In this document: one piece after another, positions 1-8,268 of the stretch
Layout: the number at the start of each line of letters is the position of its first letter
Numbering within the stretch: position 1 is the first letter of the stretch
Assembly (NCBI RefSeq): GCF_900103505.1
Contig: NZ_FNIA01000012.1
Span: 46,595 to 110,594, forward strand
Direction: 5' to 3'
Length of the DNA stretch: 64,000 nt
From: Haloarchaeobius iranensis
GTDB lineage: Archaea; Halobacteriota; Halobacteria; Halobacteriales; Natrialbaceae
Made by a program: the position numbers and the translations under genes
The notes under the pieces: generated by a model
The model's input: the letters and a program-made list of their open reading frames with translations, nothing else
What the model was told of the DNA's origin: nothing
The model's database searches: none

Positions 1-254
1 AGCAGCGCCTCGTAGGACAGCTCGTCGGGGTCGTACTCGACCTGGACGACCTCGGTGTGGTCGCCCAGCGAGTGGTACGTCGGGTTCGGGGTCGTCCCAC
101 CGGCGTATCCGACGCGGGTTCGGACGACGCCCGGGAGCGCGCCGAAGCGGGCTTCTGGTCCCCAGAAGCAGCCCGCGCCGAACGTCGCGGTCGCGGTCTC
201 GCTCGGCGGCAGGGCGGCCGCGTCGATGCTCGCCGGGTCGGTTGCCTGGTCCAT
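1..254 (-). CDS. msrA: Peptide methionine (S)-S-oxide reductase MsrA, C-terminus cut by window edge
   Basis: Reduces methionine-S-sulfoxide in oxidised proteins in the cytoplasm. About 84 residues are visible. The active-site signature GCFWGPE is present with the catalytic cysteine at residue 29, followed by the RVGYAGG and [20 protein letters not shown] stretches typical of the family. The ATG at 252-254 gives a short acidic N-terminal extension before the domain. The gene is transcribed away from the P450 at 385, so 255-384 is a divergent promoter region. The C-terminus lies outside the window. Confidence 0.93.
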   Translation of the reverse strand, partial: MDQATDPASIDAAALPPSETATATFGAGCFWGPEARFGALPGVVRTRVGYAGGTTPNPTYHSLGDHTEVVQVEYDPDELSYEAL

Positions 255-384
255 ACGCGGAGGAGGGGCTCGACGGGGTTGGGTCCGTCGACACGGGGTC
301 GCACAGAGCGCCGCGTCCGTCTCGCCGCGGGGTGGACGTTCGACGAGCGGCCCGGTCCGGGCGGGTTCGTCGGGGCGAACGGTC

Positions 385-1759
385 ATGTCACTCCGGACCA
401 TAGCGGGGGTGATGTCGAAGACGCCACCCGGGCCGAAGGGGCAACCGGTGTTCGGGAGCAGCAGACGCTACGCGCGGGACCCGTTCGCGTTCCTGACGGC
501 GCTCGAAGGGTCGTACGGAAACATCGCACAGTTCGACATGGGGCCGCTGAACACGTACATGATCGCGGACCCGGCCACCATCGAGCGGATACTCGTCTCC
601 GAGGCGGACGCGTTCCGGAAGCCGACGTTCCAGGACGACCCGCTCGGGGACCTGCTGGGCGAGGGGCTCCTGCTCAGCGAGGGGGGAGACCTGGGAGAAA
701 CAGCGGGAGCTCGCGACGCCGGCGTTCAACATGTCGCGGCTCTCCGGGCTGTCCGACCGTATCGTCGACCACGCCGAGTCGCTGGTGGCCGACTGGTCGG
801 ACGGCGACGTGGTCGATATCGAGGACCAGATGACGCAGGTGACCATCGACGTCATCTGCGACCTGATGATGGGCGGCGAGCTCTCGGCGGCCCAGCGCCG
901 GACCGTCCAGGACCAGCTCGAACCGATCGGTCGTCGGTTCGAACCGGACCCGGTGCGAAGCGCGGTGCCGGACTGGGTGCCGTTGCCGGGTGACGAGGAG
1001 TACCGGTCCGCAGTCGAGGAGCTGGACGGCCTCATCGGGGAGATCGTCGCCCGCCGGCGCACGGAGCTGGCGGCCGGCACGGACGGGGAGTCGATGGACT
1101 TCCTCTCCATCCTGCTGCGGGCACAGGAGCGGGGCGAGCAGTCGGAGCAGCAGCTCAGGGACGAGATGATGACGATGCTGCTGGCGGGGCACGACACCAC
1201 GGCGCTGACGCTCACCTTCACCTGGCACCTGCTCTCCGAGCATCCCGAGGCGGAGCGGCGGGTCCACGCGGAGCTCGACGAACTCCTCGACGGCGACCGG
1301 TCGTGGATGGAGGTGGTCCGCGGGATGGAGTACACCGAGTGGGTCATCAACGAGGCGATGCGGCTCTACCCGCCGGTGTACGTGATGTTCCGGACGCCGA
1401 CTCGCCCGTTCGAGGCCAACGGCTACACGGTTCCGGAGGGGGCGACGCTCATGCTCCCGCAGTACGCCGTCCATCGGTCGGAGCGGTTCTGGGACGACCC
1501 GGACGAGTTCGACCCGGAGCGCTGGCGACCCGAGCGCGCGGCCGAGCGGCCCCGGTTCGCGTACTTCCCGTTCGGCGGCGGCCCCCGGCACTGTATCGGC
1601 AGGCAGCTCGCGCTGCTGGAGGCGCGGCTCATCGTCGCGACGGTCGGCAGCGAGTTCCGCCTGATGTCCGCCGAGGACGGGCCACTGGAGCTGCTGCCGA
1701 CGCTGACGGCACATCCGGTCGACGGACTCGAGATGCAGGTCGAACGTCGAGAGGACTGA
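385..1759 (+). pseudogene. Cytochrome P450, reading frame broken by one extra G
   Basis: Haem-thiolate monooxygenase of the haloarchaeal CYP type. The N-terminal part (PPGPKG, then DPFAFLTALEGSYGN) is in one frame from ATG 385 (or ATG 412) up to LLLSEG. The rest (I-helix LAGHDTT, EAMRLYPP for the ExxR helix, FPFGGGPRHCIG with the haem cysteine) continues in the next frame to 1759. The switch maps to a run of six G at 681-686. Deleting one G restores the family-typical SEGETWEKQRELATPAFN. It may be a real inactivating frameshift, a phase-variable tract, or a homopolymer sequencing error. The two intact P450s at 12.3 and 14.5 kb have the same architecture. Confidence 0.85.
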
Positions 1760-1818
1760 CGCCAGGCCACAGCGACGCAGTCACGCAGGGTACCGTCGTC
1801 ACGCGGCCGGGCCGCCAG

Positions 1819-2406
1819 TCACCACCGTGTCCGCCCGGGGGCGCGGTTGACCTGCTGGTAGGCCTCCCTGACGGCGTCGAAGTCGTCGAGCGTGCGCCGG
1901 AGCTCGGCCTCCAGCTGCTCGAGTTCGTCGCGGAGCGCCCGCAGTTCGGCGGTGGCGTCGAGGACGCCGGGACCGTGTTCGAGCTCGAGGAGCGTGCGTT
2001 TGGTGGCGAGCTGGAGGTACCGGCGGAGCTCGTCGCCGTGCTCGCGAGCCGTCAGCTGTTGCTCGATGACGGCGACGAGCTCGTCGGCCTGGATGGGTTT
2101 GCAGACGTAGTCGTCGAACGAGAGGTCGAGGATGTCGAAGTCCGGGTCGACCGCGGTGACGACGACCACGGCGGGGTCCTCGTCGCGGCGGTCGAGCCGG
2201 TCCATGACCCCGTCGCCGGAGCAGCCGGGCATCCGTCTGTCCAGCAGGACGACGTCGACGCCGTCGAGCTCGGCGAGGGCCGACTCGCCGTCGTAGACGG
2301 TCCGGACGTCGTACTCGCTCCGGAGCCAGAGTGTGTACATGTCGGCCAGCTTCTCCTCGTCGTCGACGACGAGGACTGTCGGCTGCTCGGTGTCGTCCCC
2401 GGGCAT
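1819..2406 (-). CDS. Response regulator with HalX output domain
   Basis: Two-component receiver of 195 residues. The N-terminus has VLVVDDEE acid-pocket residues, the phospho-acceptor Asp sits in VVLLDRRMPG, and the conserved Lys is in VCKPI. The C-terminal half (from about residue 125) is a helical, acidic, coiled-coil-like segment with the YLQLATKRTLLE stretch of the haloarchaeal HalX domain. There is no DNA-binding domain of the bacterial type. The ATG at 2406 is preferred over the GTG three bases upstream because a TATA-like box lies about 32 nt upstream. No cognate kinase is adjacent; a 7TM kinase lies far away at 60.8 kb. Confidence 0.85.
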   Translation of the reverse strand: MPGDDTEQPTVLVVDDEEKLADMYTLWLRSEYDVRTVYDGESALAELDGVDVVLLDRRMPGCSGDGVMDRLDRRDEDPAVVVVTAVDPDFDILDLSFDDYVCKPIQADELVAVIEQQLTAREHGDELRRYLQLATKRTLLELEHGPGVLDATAELRALRDELEQLEAELRRTLDDFDAVREAYQQVNRAPGRTRW

Positions 2407-2434
2407 CACTGCCCAGTACGAAGATTGCGACCGT

Positions 2435-2442
2435 GTTATAAG
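2435..2442 (-). promoter_or_regulatory. TATA-like box for the HalX regulator
   Basis: CTTATAAC on the minus strand, centred about 32 nt before ATG 2406. This is the spacing expected for a leaderless haloarchaeal transcript. Confidence 0.5.
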
Positions 2443-2567
2443 TTACTGCAGTCGTGGCCGGAAAAACGCGGTGTCGCCGTCTCCACATCCGACGTGGTCG
2501 GTGGCGCGGCCGGCGTGCAGCGGTCTCGTGACGGTGCAGTGCCTTGTGTCGTGCTACCGTGCCGAGT

Positions 2568-2870
2568 TCACGCGAGCGACGCGTTCGTGTCGGTCGCGTC
2601 GTCGTCGATTGCGTCGACGGGCGTCTCGATGTGGGCGATGTCCTCGACGGGCTCCGCGTCGGAGTCGGCGGTCGTCGACACTGTGGACTGCTTCGCGGCT
2701 TTCAGTTCGTGCTCTACCTCTTCGCGACCCTTCTGGAACTCCCCCATCGCCTCACCGCTGGATCGTGCTAGCTTCGGCAGTTTGTCGGCGCCGAAGAGCA
2801 GGATGACCAGCAGGAAGATAAGGACGATCTCCGGGCCGCCGATTCCCCCGATGAACAGCGGTATCATCAT
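2568..2870 (-). CDS. tatA: Twin-arginine translocase subunit TatA
   Basis: Small subunit of the Tat protein-export system, the main secretion route in haloarchaea. The 100-residue protein has a short N-terminal segment (MMIPLFIGGIGGPE), one membrane helix (residues about 12-27, ending LLFGADKLP), then the amphipathic helix LPKLARSSGEAMGEFQKG, as in TatA/TatE. The tail is acidic and Ser/Thr-rich, as usual for halophiles. No tatC is adjacent. The gene is divergent from the methylase at 2941, with 70 nt shared upstream DNA. Confidence 0.92.
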   Translation of the reverse strand: MMIPLFIGGIGGPEIVLIFLLVILLFGADKLPKLARSSGEAMGEFQKGREEVEHELKAAKQSTVSTTADSDAEPVEDIAHIETPVDAIDDDATDTNASLA

Positions 2871-2940
2871 AGCTCTAACCGAAGACTGATAGGACGTATG
2901 AGTAGATAAACATATCGAGGGTGATACTTGTGCCGCCGGG

Positions 2941-4026
2941 ATGCACAGCTTTACGTCGGAAACGGCGCAACCGAGCGACGACGCGATGGAGACGGAACAC
3001 GCCTGCACCGTCGGCGACGCCCGCGACATGACGACGCTCGCGAGTGACTCCGTCGACCTGGTCGTCACGTCGCCGCCGTACCCGATGATAGAGATGTGGG
3101 ACGAGACGTTCGCGTCGCTGAATCCGGCCATCGGCGACGCACTCGACGCCGGCGACGGCGAGCGGGCCTTCTCGCTGATGCACGACGAGCTGGCGGCGGT
3201 GTGGACGGAGCTCTCGCGGGTGGTCCGCCCCGGAGGCATCGTCTGTTGCAACGTCGGGGACGCGACGCGCACGCTCGACGGTAGCTTCTCCCAGTATCCG
3301 AACCACGCCCGCGTGACCGCCGACATGCGCGAGCTCGGGTTCCGGCCGCTGCCCGACGTGCTCTGGCGGAAACCGACGAACAAGGCGAACAAGTTCATGG
3401 GCTCGGGGATGCTCCCGACCAACGCCTACGTCACCCTCGAACACGAGTACGTGCTGGTGTTCCGCAAGGGCACGGAGACCCGGCCGTTCGAACCCGGGGC
3501 CGACCGACGGTACGAGAGCGCCTACTTCTGGGAGGAGCGCAACGACTGGTTCTCCGACGTCTGGACCGACCTCACGGGCACGATGCAGGACCGACACGTC
3601 GACGACGCCGTCCGGAGCCGTTCGGCGGCGTTCCCGTTCGCCCTCCCGTACCGCCTCGTGAACATGTACTCCGTCTACGGCGACACGGTGCTCGACCCGT
3701 TCTGGGGCACCGGGACGACCACGCTGGCGGCGATGCTCGCGGGCCGGGACTCCCGCGGCTACGAGCTCGACGCCGGCTTCGCGGCCGCGTTCGACGACCG
3801 GCTGGACGACCTGCCGGCGCGCTCCCGCGCACTGGTCGACGAGCGCCTCGACCGGCACCGTGCCTTCGTCGAGCGCTGTCGAGCGGAGGGTGACACGCTC
3901 GGGTACGAGGCCGAACACTACGACTTCCCCGTGCGGACGAAACAGGAACGGCGCATCCGCCTCTACGACGTGACCGACGTCGAGGGGACCGCGGAGGGCT
4001 ACCGCGTCGCGTACGACCCTCGGTGA
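2941..4026 (+). CDS. DNA methyltransferase, probable orphan CTAG N4-cytosine methylase (Zim-like)
   Basis: AdoMet-dependent amino-methyltransferase. Catalytic motif IV is TSPPY (residues 43-47) and the AdoMet motif DPFWGTGTT comes late (residues 252-260). That is the beta-group order, and TSPPY is typical of N4-cytosine enzymes. No restriction endonuclease gene is nearby, so it is an orphan. Haloarchaea commonly carry one conserved orphan methylase of about this size that modifies CTAG (Zim, known from Haloferax volcanii); the assignment to that family is inference from length, motif order and the PYPMIEMWDE stretch. The start at ATG 2941 is chosen; ATG 2986 is an alternative. Confidence 0.75.
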   Translation: MHSFTSETAQPSDDAMETEHACTVGDARDMTTLASDSVDLVVTSPPYPMIEMWDETFASLNPAIGDALDAGDGERAFSLMHDELAAVWTELSRVVRPGGIVCCNVGDATRTLDGSFSQYPNHARVTADMRELGFRPLPDVLWRKPTNKANKFMGSGMLPTNAYVTLEHEYVLVFRKGTETRPFEPGADRRYESAYFWEERNDWFSDVWTDLTGTMQDRHVDDAVRSRSAAFPFALPYRLVNMYSVYGDTVLDPFWGTGTTTLAAMLAGRDSRGYELDAGFAAAFDDRLDDLPARSRALVDERLDRHRAFVERCRAEGDTLGYEAEHYDFPVRTKQERRIRLYDVTDVEGTAEGYRVAYDPR

Positions 4027-4045
4027 GTCACGGCCTCCGTGCCTG

Positions 4046-4771
4046 TCAGACGAGCGTCGCGAGCACGAGTAGTCCGAGCGGGATGCCGGTGACGACCGCC
4101 GCCGCGCCACGAGAGATGTCGGCCTCGACGGCGAGGCCCGCCGAGAGGATGGACAGCTGCCAGGCCGCGGTCAGCAGCGACGCCAGGGCGACGAGCGGCT
4201 CGACGGGAGCGATGGCGGCCCTGACGGCGGCCGGTGCGGACTCGAGGTTCGTGATCGTCACGTCCGCGAGCGCGAACTGGAGGATCGCCAGTCCGGCGAC
4301 GAGCCTGGCGAACTCCGGGACGGCCGCCCAGCCGGCGACCGAGAACGAGCCGGGGAGACTGGTGTCGCCACCGACGAGCAGGCCACCGAGGTACACCGTG
4401 AGGCCACCGGCGAGCCAGAGCAGGAACGGCGCGAGGACGACCGTCCCGACGAACTCGTTGGCTGCCTCGCGTACGATGGCGCCCGCGTCGCGTTCGATCT
4501 CCGCGGGCTCGTCGCACCCCTCGGTGACGGGCGAGTCGTTCTCGAAGGCGCCGCAGATTCCCTGTGGCGGTCGGTCCGGATTGTCGACCATCACGGTGCC
4601 CTGGACGGCACCGGCCAGCATGCCGGACATGACGGTGACGCCGACGGCGAGTGCGATAGCGAGGCCGACGACCGCGAGCGCGGCGACGGGGAGTGTCGAG
4701 GCGGTCCCGTGCTCCTCGAAGAAGGCCCGCGGTTCGACCAGGAACTGACGGATGGGGTGGAGGGCGGCCAT
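4046..4771 (-). CDS. Yip1-domain integral membrane protein
   Basis: 241 residues with about five hydrophobic segments and the N-terminal pattern PIRQFLVEPRAFFEEHG found in archaeal Yip1-type proteins. The family's role is unknown in archaea. A polar loop (residues about 65-100) contains two Cys (CGAF and GCDE). Start ATG 4771 is preferred over the GTG immediately upstream. A second Yip1-like protein follows upstream at 4824-5426 in the same direction, and thymidine kinase precedes that, so the three may be co-transcribed. Confidence 0.7.
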   Translation of the reverse strand: MAALHPIRQFLVEPRAFFEEHGTASTLPVAALAVVGLAIALAVGVTVMSGMLAGAVQGTVMVDNPDRPPQGICGAFENDSPVTEGCDEPAEIERDAGAIVREAANEFVGTVVLAPFLLWLAGGLTVYLGGLLVGGDTSLPGSFSVAGWAAVPEFARLVAGLAILQFALADVTITNLESAPAAVRAAIAPVEPLVALASLLTAAWQLSILSAGLAVEADISRGAAAVVTGIPLGLLVLATLV

Positions 4772-4823
4772 CACCGGGTCGTTCGGAGACGACCCCTGAA
4801 AACCTTCTCTTCTCCCGAACAGG

Positions 4824-5426
4824 TCAGATGATGTACCACTTCCGGAGCAGGACGCCGATCGCGGCGAACGCCCGGAACCCCATCCCGAATGCGACAGCCG
4901 CGGGAACGATGCCGAGGAGAGCAGCCCGCTGGCGACCGAGGTCGTGGCGCACCGTCAGCCCCAGGACGTACAGCCCGATGGCCCAGAGGCCGACCGCGGA
5001 CCTGACGTAGGGGTTCGGGACGCCCGCGACGACGCAGGGTGCGGTCGCGTAGCAGAGTATCTGGACGGTCTCGCTCACGCCGCCGCGGTCGGGCGCGAAC
5101 GGCGCGAGCAGCACGGTCTGGACCGCCGCGAGCAGGTGGACGGCGGCCGGCGCTACGAGCAGGACGACGACGCCGAGCCAGAAGGCCGCCGAGAGGTACT
5201 CCAGGCCGCCGACGACCGGGTAGACGTCGTCCACGAGCGCGAACCGGACGCTCTCCTCGACGAGCACGACCACCATGGCGAACACGAGGCCGGGGGCCTG
5301 GTCCGAGGGCGCGATGCCGTTCGCGAAGAAGCGTCTCGGCCGCGCGAGCACCTCGACCCACGCGCGGACCAGCCCAGCCGGACCGCGCCCACGACCACCC
5401 TCCGGGTTCTCGGTCCACTGGGTCAT
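4824..5426 (-). CDS. Second Yip1-like membrane protein
   Basis: 200 residues. A short cytoplasmic N-terminus with LVRAWVEVLARPRRFFANG matches the start of the neighbouring Yip1-like protein, and four to five hydrophobic helices follow. It begins 1 nt after the thymidine kinase stop codon, which implies an operon. It is probably a diverged paralogue of the 4046-4771 gene. Function is unknown. Confidence 0.7.
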   Translation of the reverse strand: MTQWTENPEGGRGRGPAGLVRAWVEVLARPRRFFANGIAPSDQAPGLVFAMVVVLVEESVRFALVDDVYPVVGGLEYLSAAFWLGVVVLLVAPAAVHLLAAVQTVLLAPFAPDRGGVSETVQILCYATAPCVVAGVPNPYVRSAVGLWAIGLYVLGLTVRHDLGRQRAALLGIVPAAVAFGMGFRAFAAIGVLLRKWYII

Positions 5427-5427
5427 G

Positions 5428-6015
5428 TCAGTCGCCCCTGAGCGTGTGACAGCTGCGACAGCGCGCCTCGTAGGACTCGTCCGCGCCGACGACGATGGTG
5501 GGGTCGTCGCGGTGGGCGGGCTCGCCGTCGACGAACCGCTGGGTCCGCGTCGCCGGCTCGCCGCAGACGGCACAGATGGCCTGCAGCTTCTCGACGTACT
5601 CCGCCGTCGCGAAGAGCTGTGGCATCGGCTCGAACGGCTCGCCGCGGTAGGTCTGGTCGAGCCCCGAGATGATGACCCGGCGACCCTCGGCGGCGAGGTG
5701 GTCACAGACCGACACGAGCGTCTCGTCGAAGAAGTTGCCCTCGTCGATCGCGACGACCTGTTCGCCGTTGAGGCTCTCGACGATGTCCCAGACGCCCTCG
5801 CCCTCGCCCTCGACGGCGACGGCGTCCCAGCTCCGCCCCTCGTGGGAGCCGACGGTGTCCGTGCCGTATCGGTCGTCGAGCGCGGGCGTGAACACTGCCA
5901 CGTCCTGTCCCGCGATCTCCGCGCGTCGGAGGCGTCGGAGCATTTCCTCGGTCTTCCCCGAGAACATGCTGCCGGTGATGACCTCCACCCACCCGCTGTT
6001 CGTGATGGCGTGCAT
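5428..6015 (-). CDS. tdk: Thymidine kinase (type II)
   Basis: Phosphorylates thymidine with ATP in the pyrimidine salvage pathway. The 195-residue length is typical. The P-loop GSMFSGKT is at residues 15-22, VVAIDEGNFF is the Walker B/DEGQFF-like motif, and GLDQTYRGEPFEPMP is the lasso-region signature. Two CxxC pairs (CAVC and CRSC) form the structural zinc site. It lies immediately upstream of the Yip1-like genes with a 1-nt gap. Confidence 0.95.
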   Translation of the reverse strand: MHAITNSGWVEVITGSMFSGKTEEMLRRLRRAEIAGQDVAVFTPALDDRYGTDTVGSHEGRSWDAVAVEGEGEGVWDIVESLNGEQVVAIDEGNFFDETLVSVCDHLAAEGRRVIISGLDQTYRGEPFEPMPQLFATAEYVEKLQAICAVCGEPATRTQRFVDGEPAHRDDPTIVVGADESYEARCRSCHTLRGD

Positions 6016-6071
6016 TCGAACGGAACCGCGGGAGCCGTCGATAAAGACGTTACCCTCTCGGGTCGCCCCGA

Positions 6072-6656
6072 CTACTCCGCACCGACGTTCGCCTGGCTCT
6101 CGAAGGAGGTGGGATCCGGCTCGATGCTGGCGTACTGGACCGCACGTTCCCCGAGCGTCGCCACGCGCTCCGCGAGCCCGTCGTCGACGAACGTGTCGCC
6201 GTCGAACGCATCGTACGCCTGCGGGATGGCCGCCTGGTGCGGGATGACCCAGGCGTTTAGCGCGCGGCAGACGGAGCGGAGGTGCTCGAGCGCGGTCACC
6301 GGGAAGTGCCCGCCGGAGACGGCGAGCAGGCCGACGGTCTTGTCCTCGAACTCGTCGAAGCCGCAGTAGTCGAGCGCGTTCTTCAGCGGCGTGGCGTACG
6401 AGCCGTGGTACATCGGCGTCCCGAGCAACACGGCGTCGGCCTCCCTGACGGTGCGGGTGAGCGCCGGTGCGTCGCCGGCATCGTCGTCGTCGGCGTCGTA
6501 CACCGGGAGGTCGTACTCCCGAAGGTCGACGAGCTCGGTGGCCGCGCCGGCGTCCGCGGCGGCCGACAGCGCGTGCTGGAGCGCCCGTCGGGTGTAGCTA
6601 CCGTCCCTGAGACTGCCACAGAGCGCGATGACGGTCGTGTCGTCGTCGGTGGGCAT
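6072..6656 (-). CDS. NADPH-dependent FMN reductase family flavoprotein
   Basis: 194-residue flavodoxin-fold protein. The N-terminal phosphate-binding loop is CGSLRDGSYTRRAL, LGTPMYHGSYATPLKNALDYC binds flavin, and LLAVSGGHFP is a third conserved loop, as in SsuE/ArsH-type NAD(P)H:FMN reductases. Likely cytosolic supply of reduced flavin or quinone reduction. Start ATG 6656 is 9-10 residues before the first strand. It is a single gene between tdk and a regulator on the same strand; no partner monooxygenase is adjacent. Confidence 0.88.
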   Translation of the reverse strand: MPTDDDTTVIALCGSLRDGSYTRRALQHALSAAADAGAATELVDLREYDLPVYDADDDDAGDAPALTRTVREADAVLLGTPMYHGSYATPLKNALDYCGFDEFEDKTVGLLAVSGGHFPVTALEHLRSVCRALNAWVIPHQAAIPQAYDAFDGDTFVDDGLAERVATLGERAVQYASIEPDPTSFESQANVGAE

Positions 6657-6714
6657 GAGTTGGGCCACGGCGCCCTGGGTAAAATAGACGGAGGGACACG
6701 AACGGCCGGCCGCT

Positions 6715-7488
6715 TCAGAGCTGTATCTCCGTCGCCTCGGCACGGTAGGACTCGAACGCCTCGCGGAGTCCGGCGACCGCGTTCGGGTTCGTGTTCCGGA
6801 CGACGACCTGCACGCCGTTATCGGTGTAGATGCCGACGCTCGCCTCCGTGGTGCCGTCCTCGTGGTCGACGAGCATCAGGCCGAGCGGCGGCAGTTCCTC
6901 GATCTGGTAGATGGTGACGCCGTCGGCGTCCCCCATGATGTAGTCCGCGTACGTCGTCGCGAGCTCGGTCAGTGCGTCGGCACTGAACACCAGCTCGGTC
7001 TCCAGCCCGTCGCGCTGGATGCGCTCGTTGAACGTCTCCACGTAGACGCCGTGGACCGCCGGCGAGACGCCACGCACGCGTTCCGCCGTCGAGACCAGGT
7101 CCACCGTCTCCTGCATTGCCTTGTCGGGCGCGTGGATGTCCGACTGTGTCACCTCGCCGTCGACGAACATCGCCGGGGGAATCAGGTCCGGCCGGGGGAG
7201 CGTCGAGAGCAACTCGTCCATCCCGCAGATAGCGTCGACCGAGCCCTCGAACTGGTGGAACTGGTCGACGACGAGCCGACCCGGCACCGTCAGCTCGAAG
7301 CCCTCGTCGCCCCGGACGACGAGGCCGGCCATCTCCAGCTCCCGGATGGCCCGTCCCACGGTGGAACGGGCGACCTCGCAGTCCGCCGCCAGCTCGGGTT
7401 TCTCCTTCGGTTCGTCGTACAGCGACGCCAGAAAAGACCGACGCTTCGACAGTAGCTTCAGTAGTTCGCCAACGTCATCGGCACCCAT
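6715..7488 (-). CDS. FilR1-like helix-turn-helix transcriptional regulator
   Basis: 257 residues. The N-terminal winged helix (residues about 8-70: LLSKRRSFLASLYDEPKEKP, then VARSTVGRAIRELEMAGLV) is followed by a long C-terminal effector domain resembling the methanogenesis regulator FilR1/DUF1724 family of archaea. The ligand is unknown. It lies upstream of the FMN reductase on the same strand with 58 nt spacing, so it may regulate it. The start ATG 7488 is close to the first helix. Confidence 0.8.
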   Translation of the reverse strand: MGADDVGELLKLLSKRRSFLASLYDEPKEKPELAADCEVARSTVGRAIRELEMAGLVVRGDEGFELTVPGRLVVDQFHQFEGSVDAICGMDELLSTLPRPDLIPPAMFVDGEVTQSDIHAPDKAMQETVDLVSTAERVRGVSPAVHGVYVETFNERIQRDGLETELVFSADALTELATTYADYIMGDADGVTIYQIEELPPLGLMLVDHEDGTTEASVGIYTDNGVQVVVRNTNPNAVAGLREAFESYRAEATEIQL

Positions 7489-7548
7489 ACTCCCATCGTG
7501 ACGGCCGATTGGTATACAGATTACGGCATCCCAACGGCCGTCCCGCGG

Positions 7549-7917
7549 TCACTCGCGGCGGCCCCAGACGAGCTTCTCGCGGTCGAGCCGGACGGTGCAG
7601 TCGCCCGTCACCCGGAGCTGGCACGACAGCCGTGGATAGCCGAAGCGGTCGGCGAGCCGGTCGTGCCAGTTCTCGGGTGCCTGTTCGTCGACGAGACGGA
7701 CGCCGCAGGTGGCACAGAGGCCGCGGCCGCCGCAGTTGAGCCGGCGGGTCGCCCGCGAGTGCGGGGAGAGACCGTGCCGGCGGAGCACGTCGCGCAGGCG
7801 TGCGCCGAGCGGCGCGACCAGCAGGCGCTCGTCGCCGCCATCGAGGACGGTGACGTACGCGACCTCCTGGCTGTCGGCGGGCACGACTCCGCCTTCGCCC
7901 CGCAGGGTGAAAAGCAC
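7549..7917 (-). CDS. 2Fe-2S ferredoxin (plant type), GTG start
   Basis: Electron carrier with cysteine pattern LNCGGRGLCATCGV plus a distal LSCQLRV cysteine, which bind one [2Fe-2S] cluster. The protein is about 122 residues if it starts at GTG 7917. A GGTTTTAC box at 7942-7949 (minus strand) is centred about 28 nt upstream, supporting that leaderless GTG. A longer frame to ATG 7992 would run through the promoter, and a later GTG is also possible. The C-terminus keeps the usual RVTGDCTVRLDREKLVW segment. No reductase partner is adjacent; the P450s at 12-16 kb need an electron donor and this is a candidate. Confidence 0.85.
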   Translation of the reverse strand: MLFTLRGEGGVVPADSQEVAYVTVLDGGDERLLVAPLGARLRDVLRRHGLSPHSRATRRLNCGGRGLCATCGVRLVDEQAPENWHDRLADRFGYPRLSCQLRVTGDCTVRLDREKLVWGRRE

Positions 7918-8268
7918 ACGCAGGGCCGGCCGTCGACCGTGGGTAAAACCGTTTTTTGAGCTTGGGATAGTTGAAAGACCCTCCGACCACAAGCTGGGAG
8001 CGTGCCCCGCGGCGCTCCGGCCCTCCGTGCCGAAGCCGACCCCACGTCAGTCGTTGCCACGATGCGTGTCGGTCGCCGATCGACCCGACCCTACCGCCCT
8101 GCGTCCGGGGCACTGCCCGACCCGCTGTCCCCCTGATAGGGTCCCCGCAGCTCGCACCCACTTCCCGGTGCGCTGCCCTCCACCTATCCATCTGCCACGC
8201 CGGAGGCCCCTGCCCACGAACTCCGGCGGGCTCCGTTCTCACGTCCGCGAGGAACAGCTATCGTCGGA
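7918..8268. other. Intergenic region without a supported gene
   Basis: Holds the ferredoxin promoter (TATA-like box 7942-7949) and a T6 tract at 7952-7957. The remaining 300 bases toward the end of pccA show only open frames antisense to or shifted from real coding patterns. I see no RNA gene or repeat. Confidence 0.5.
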
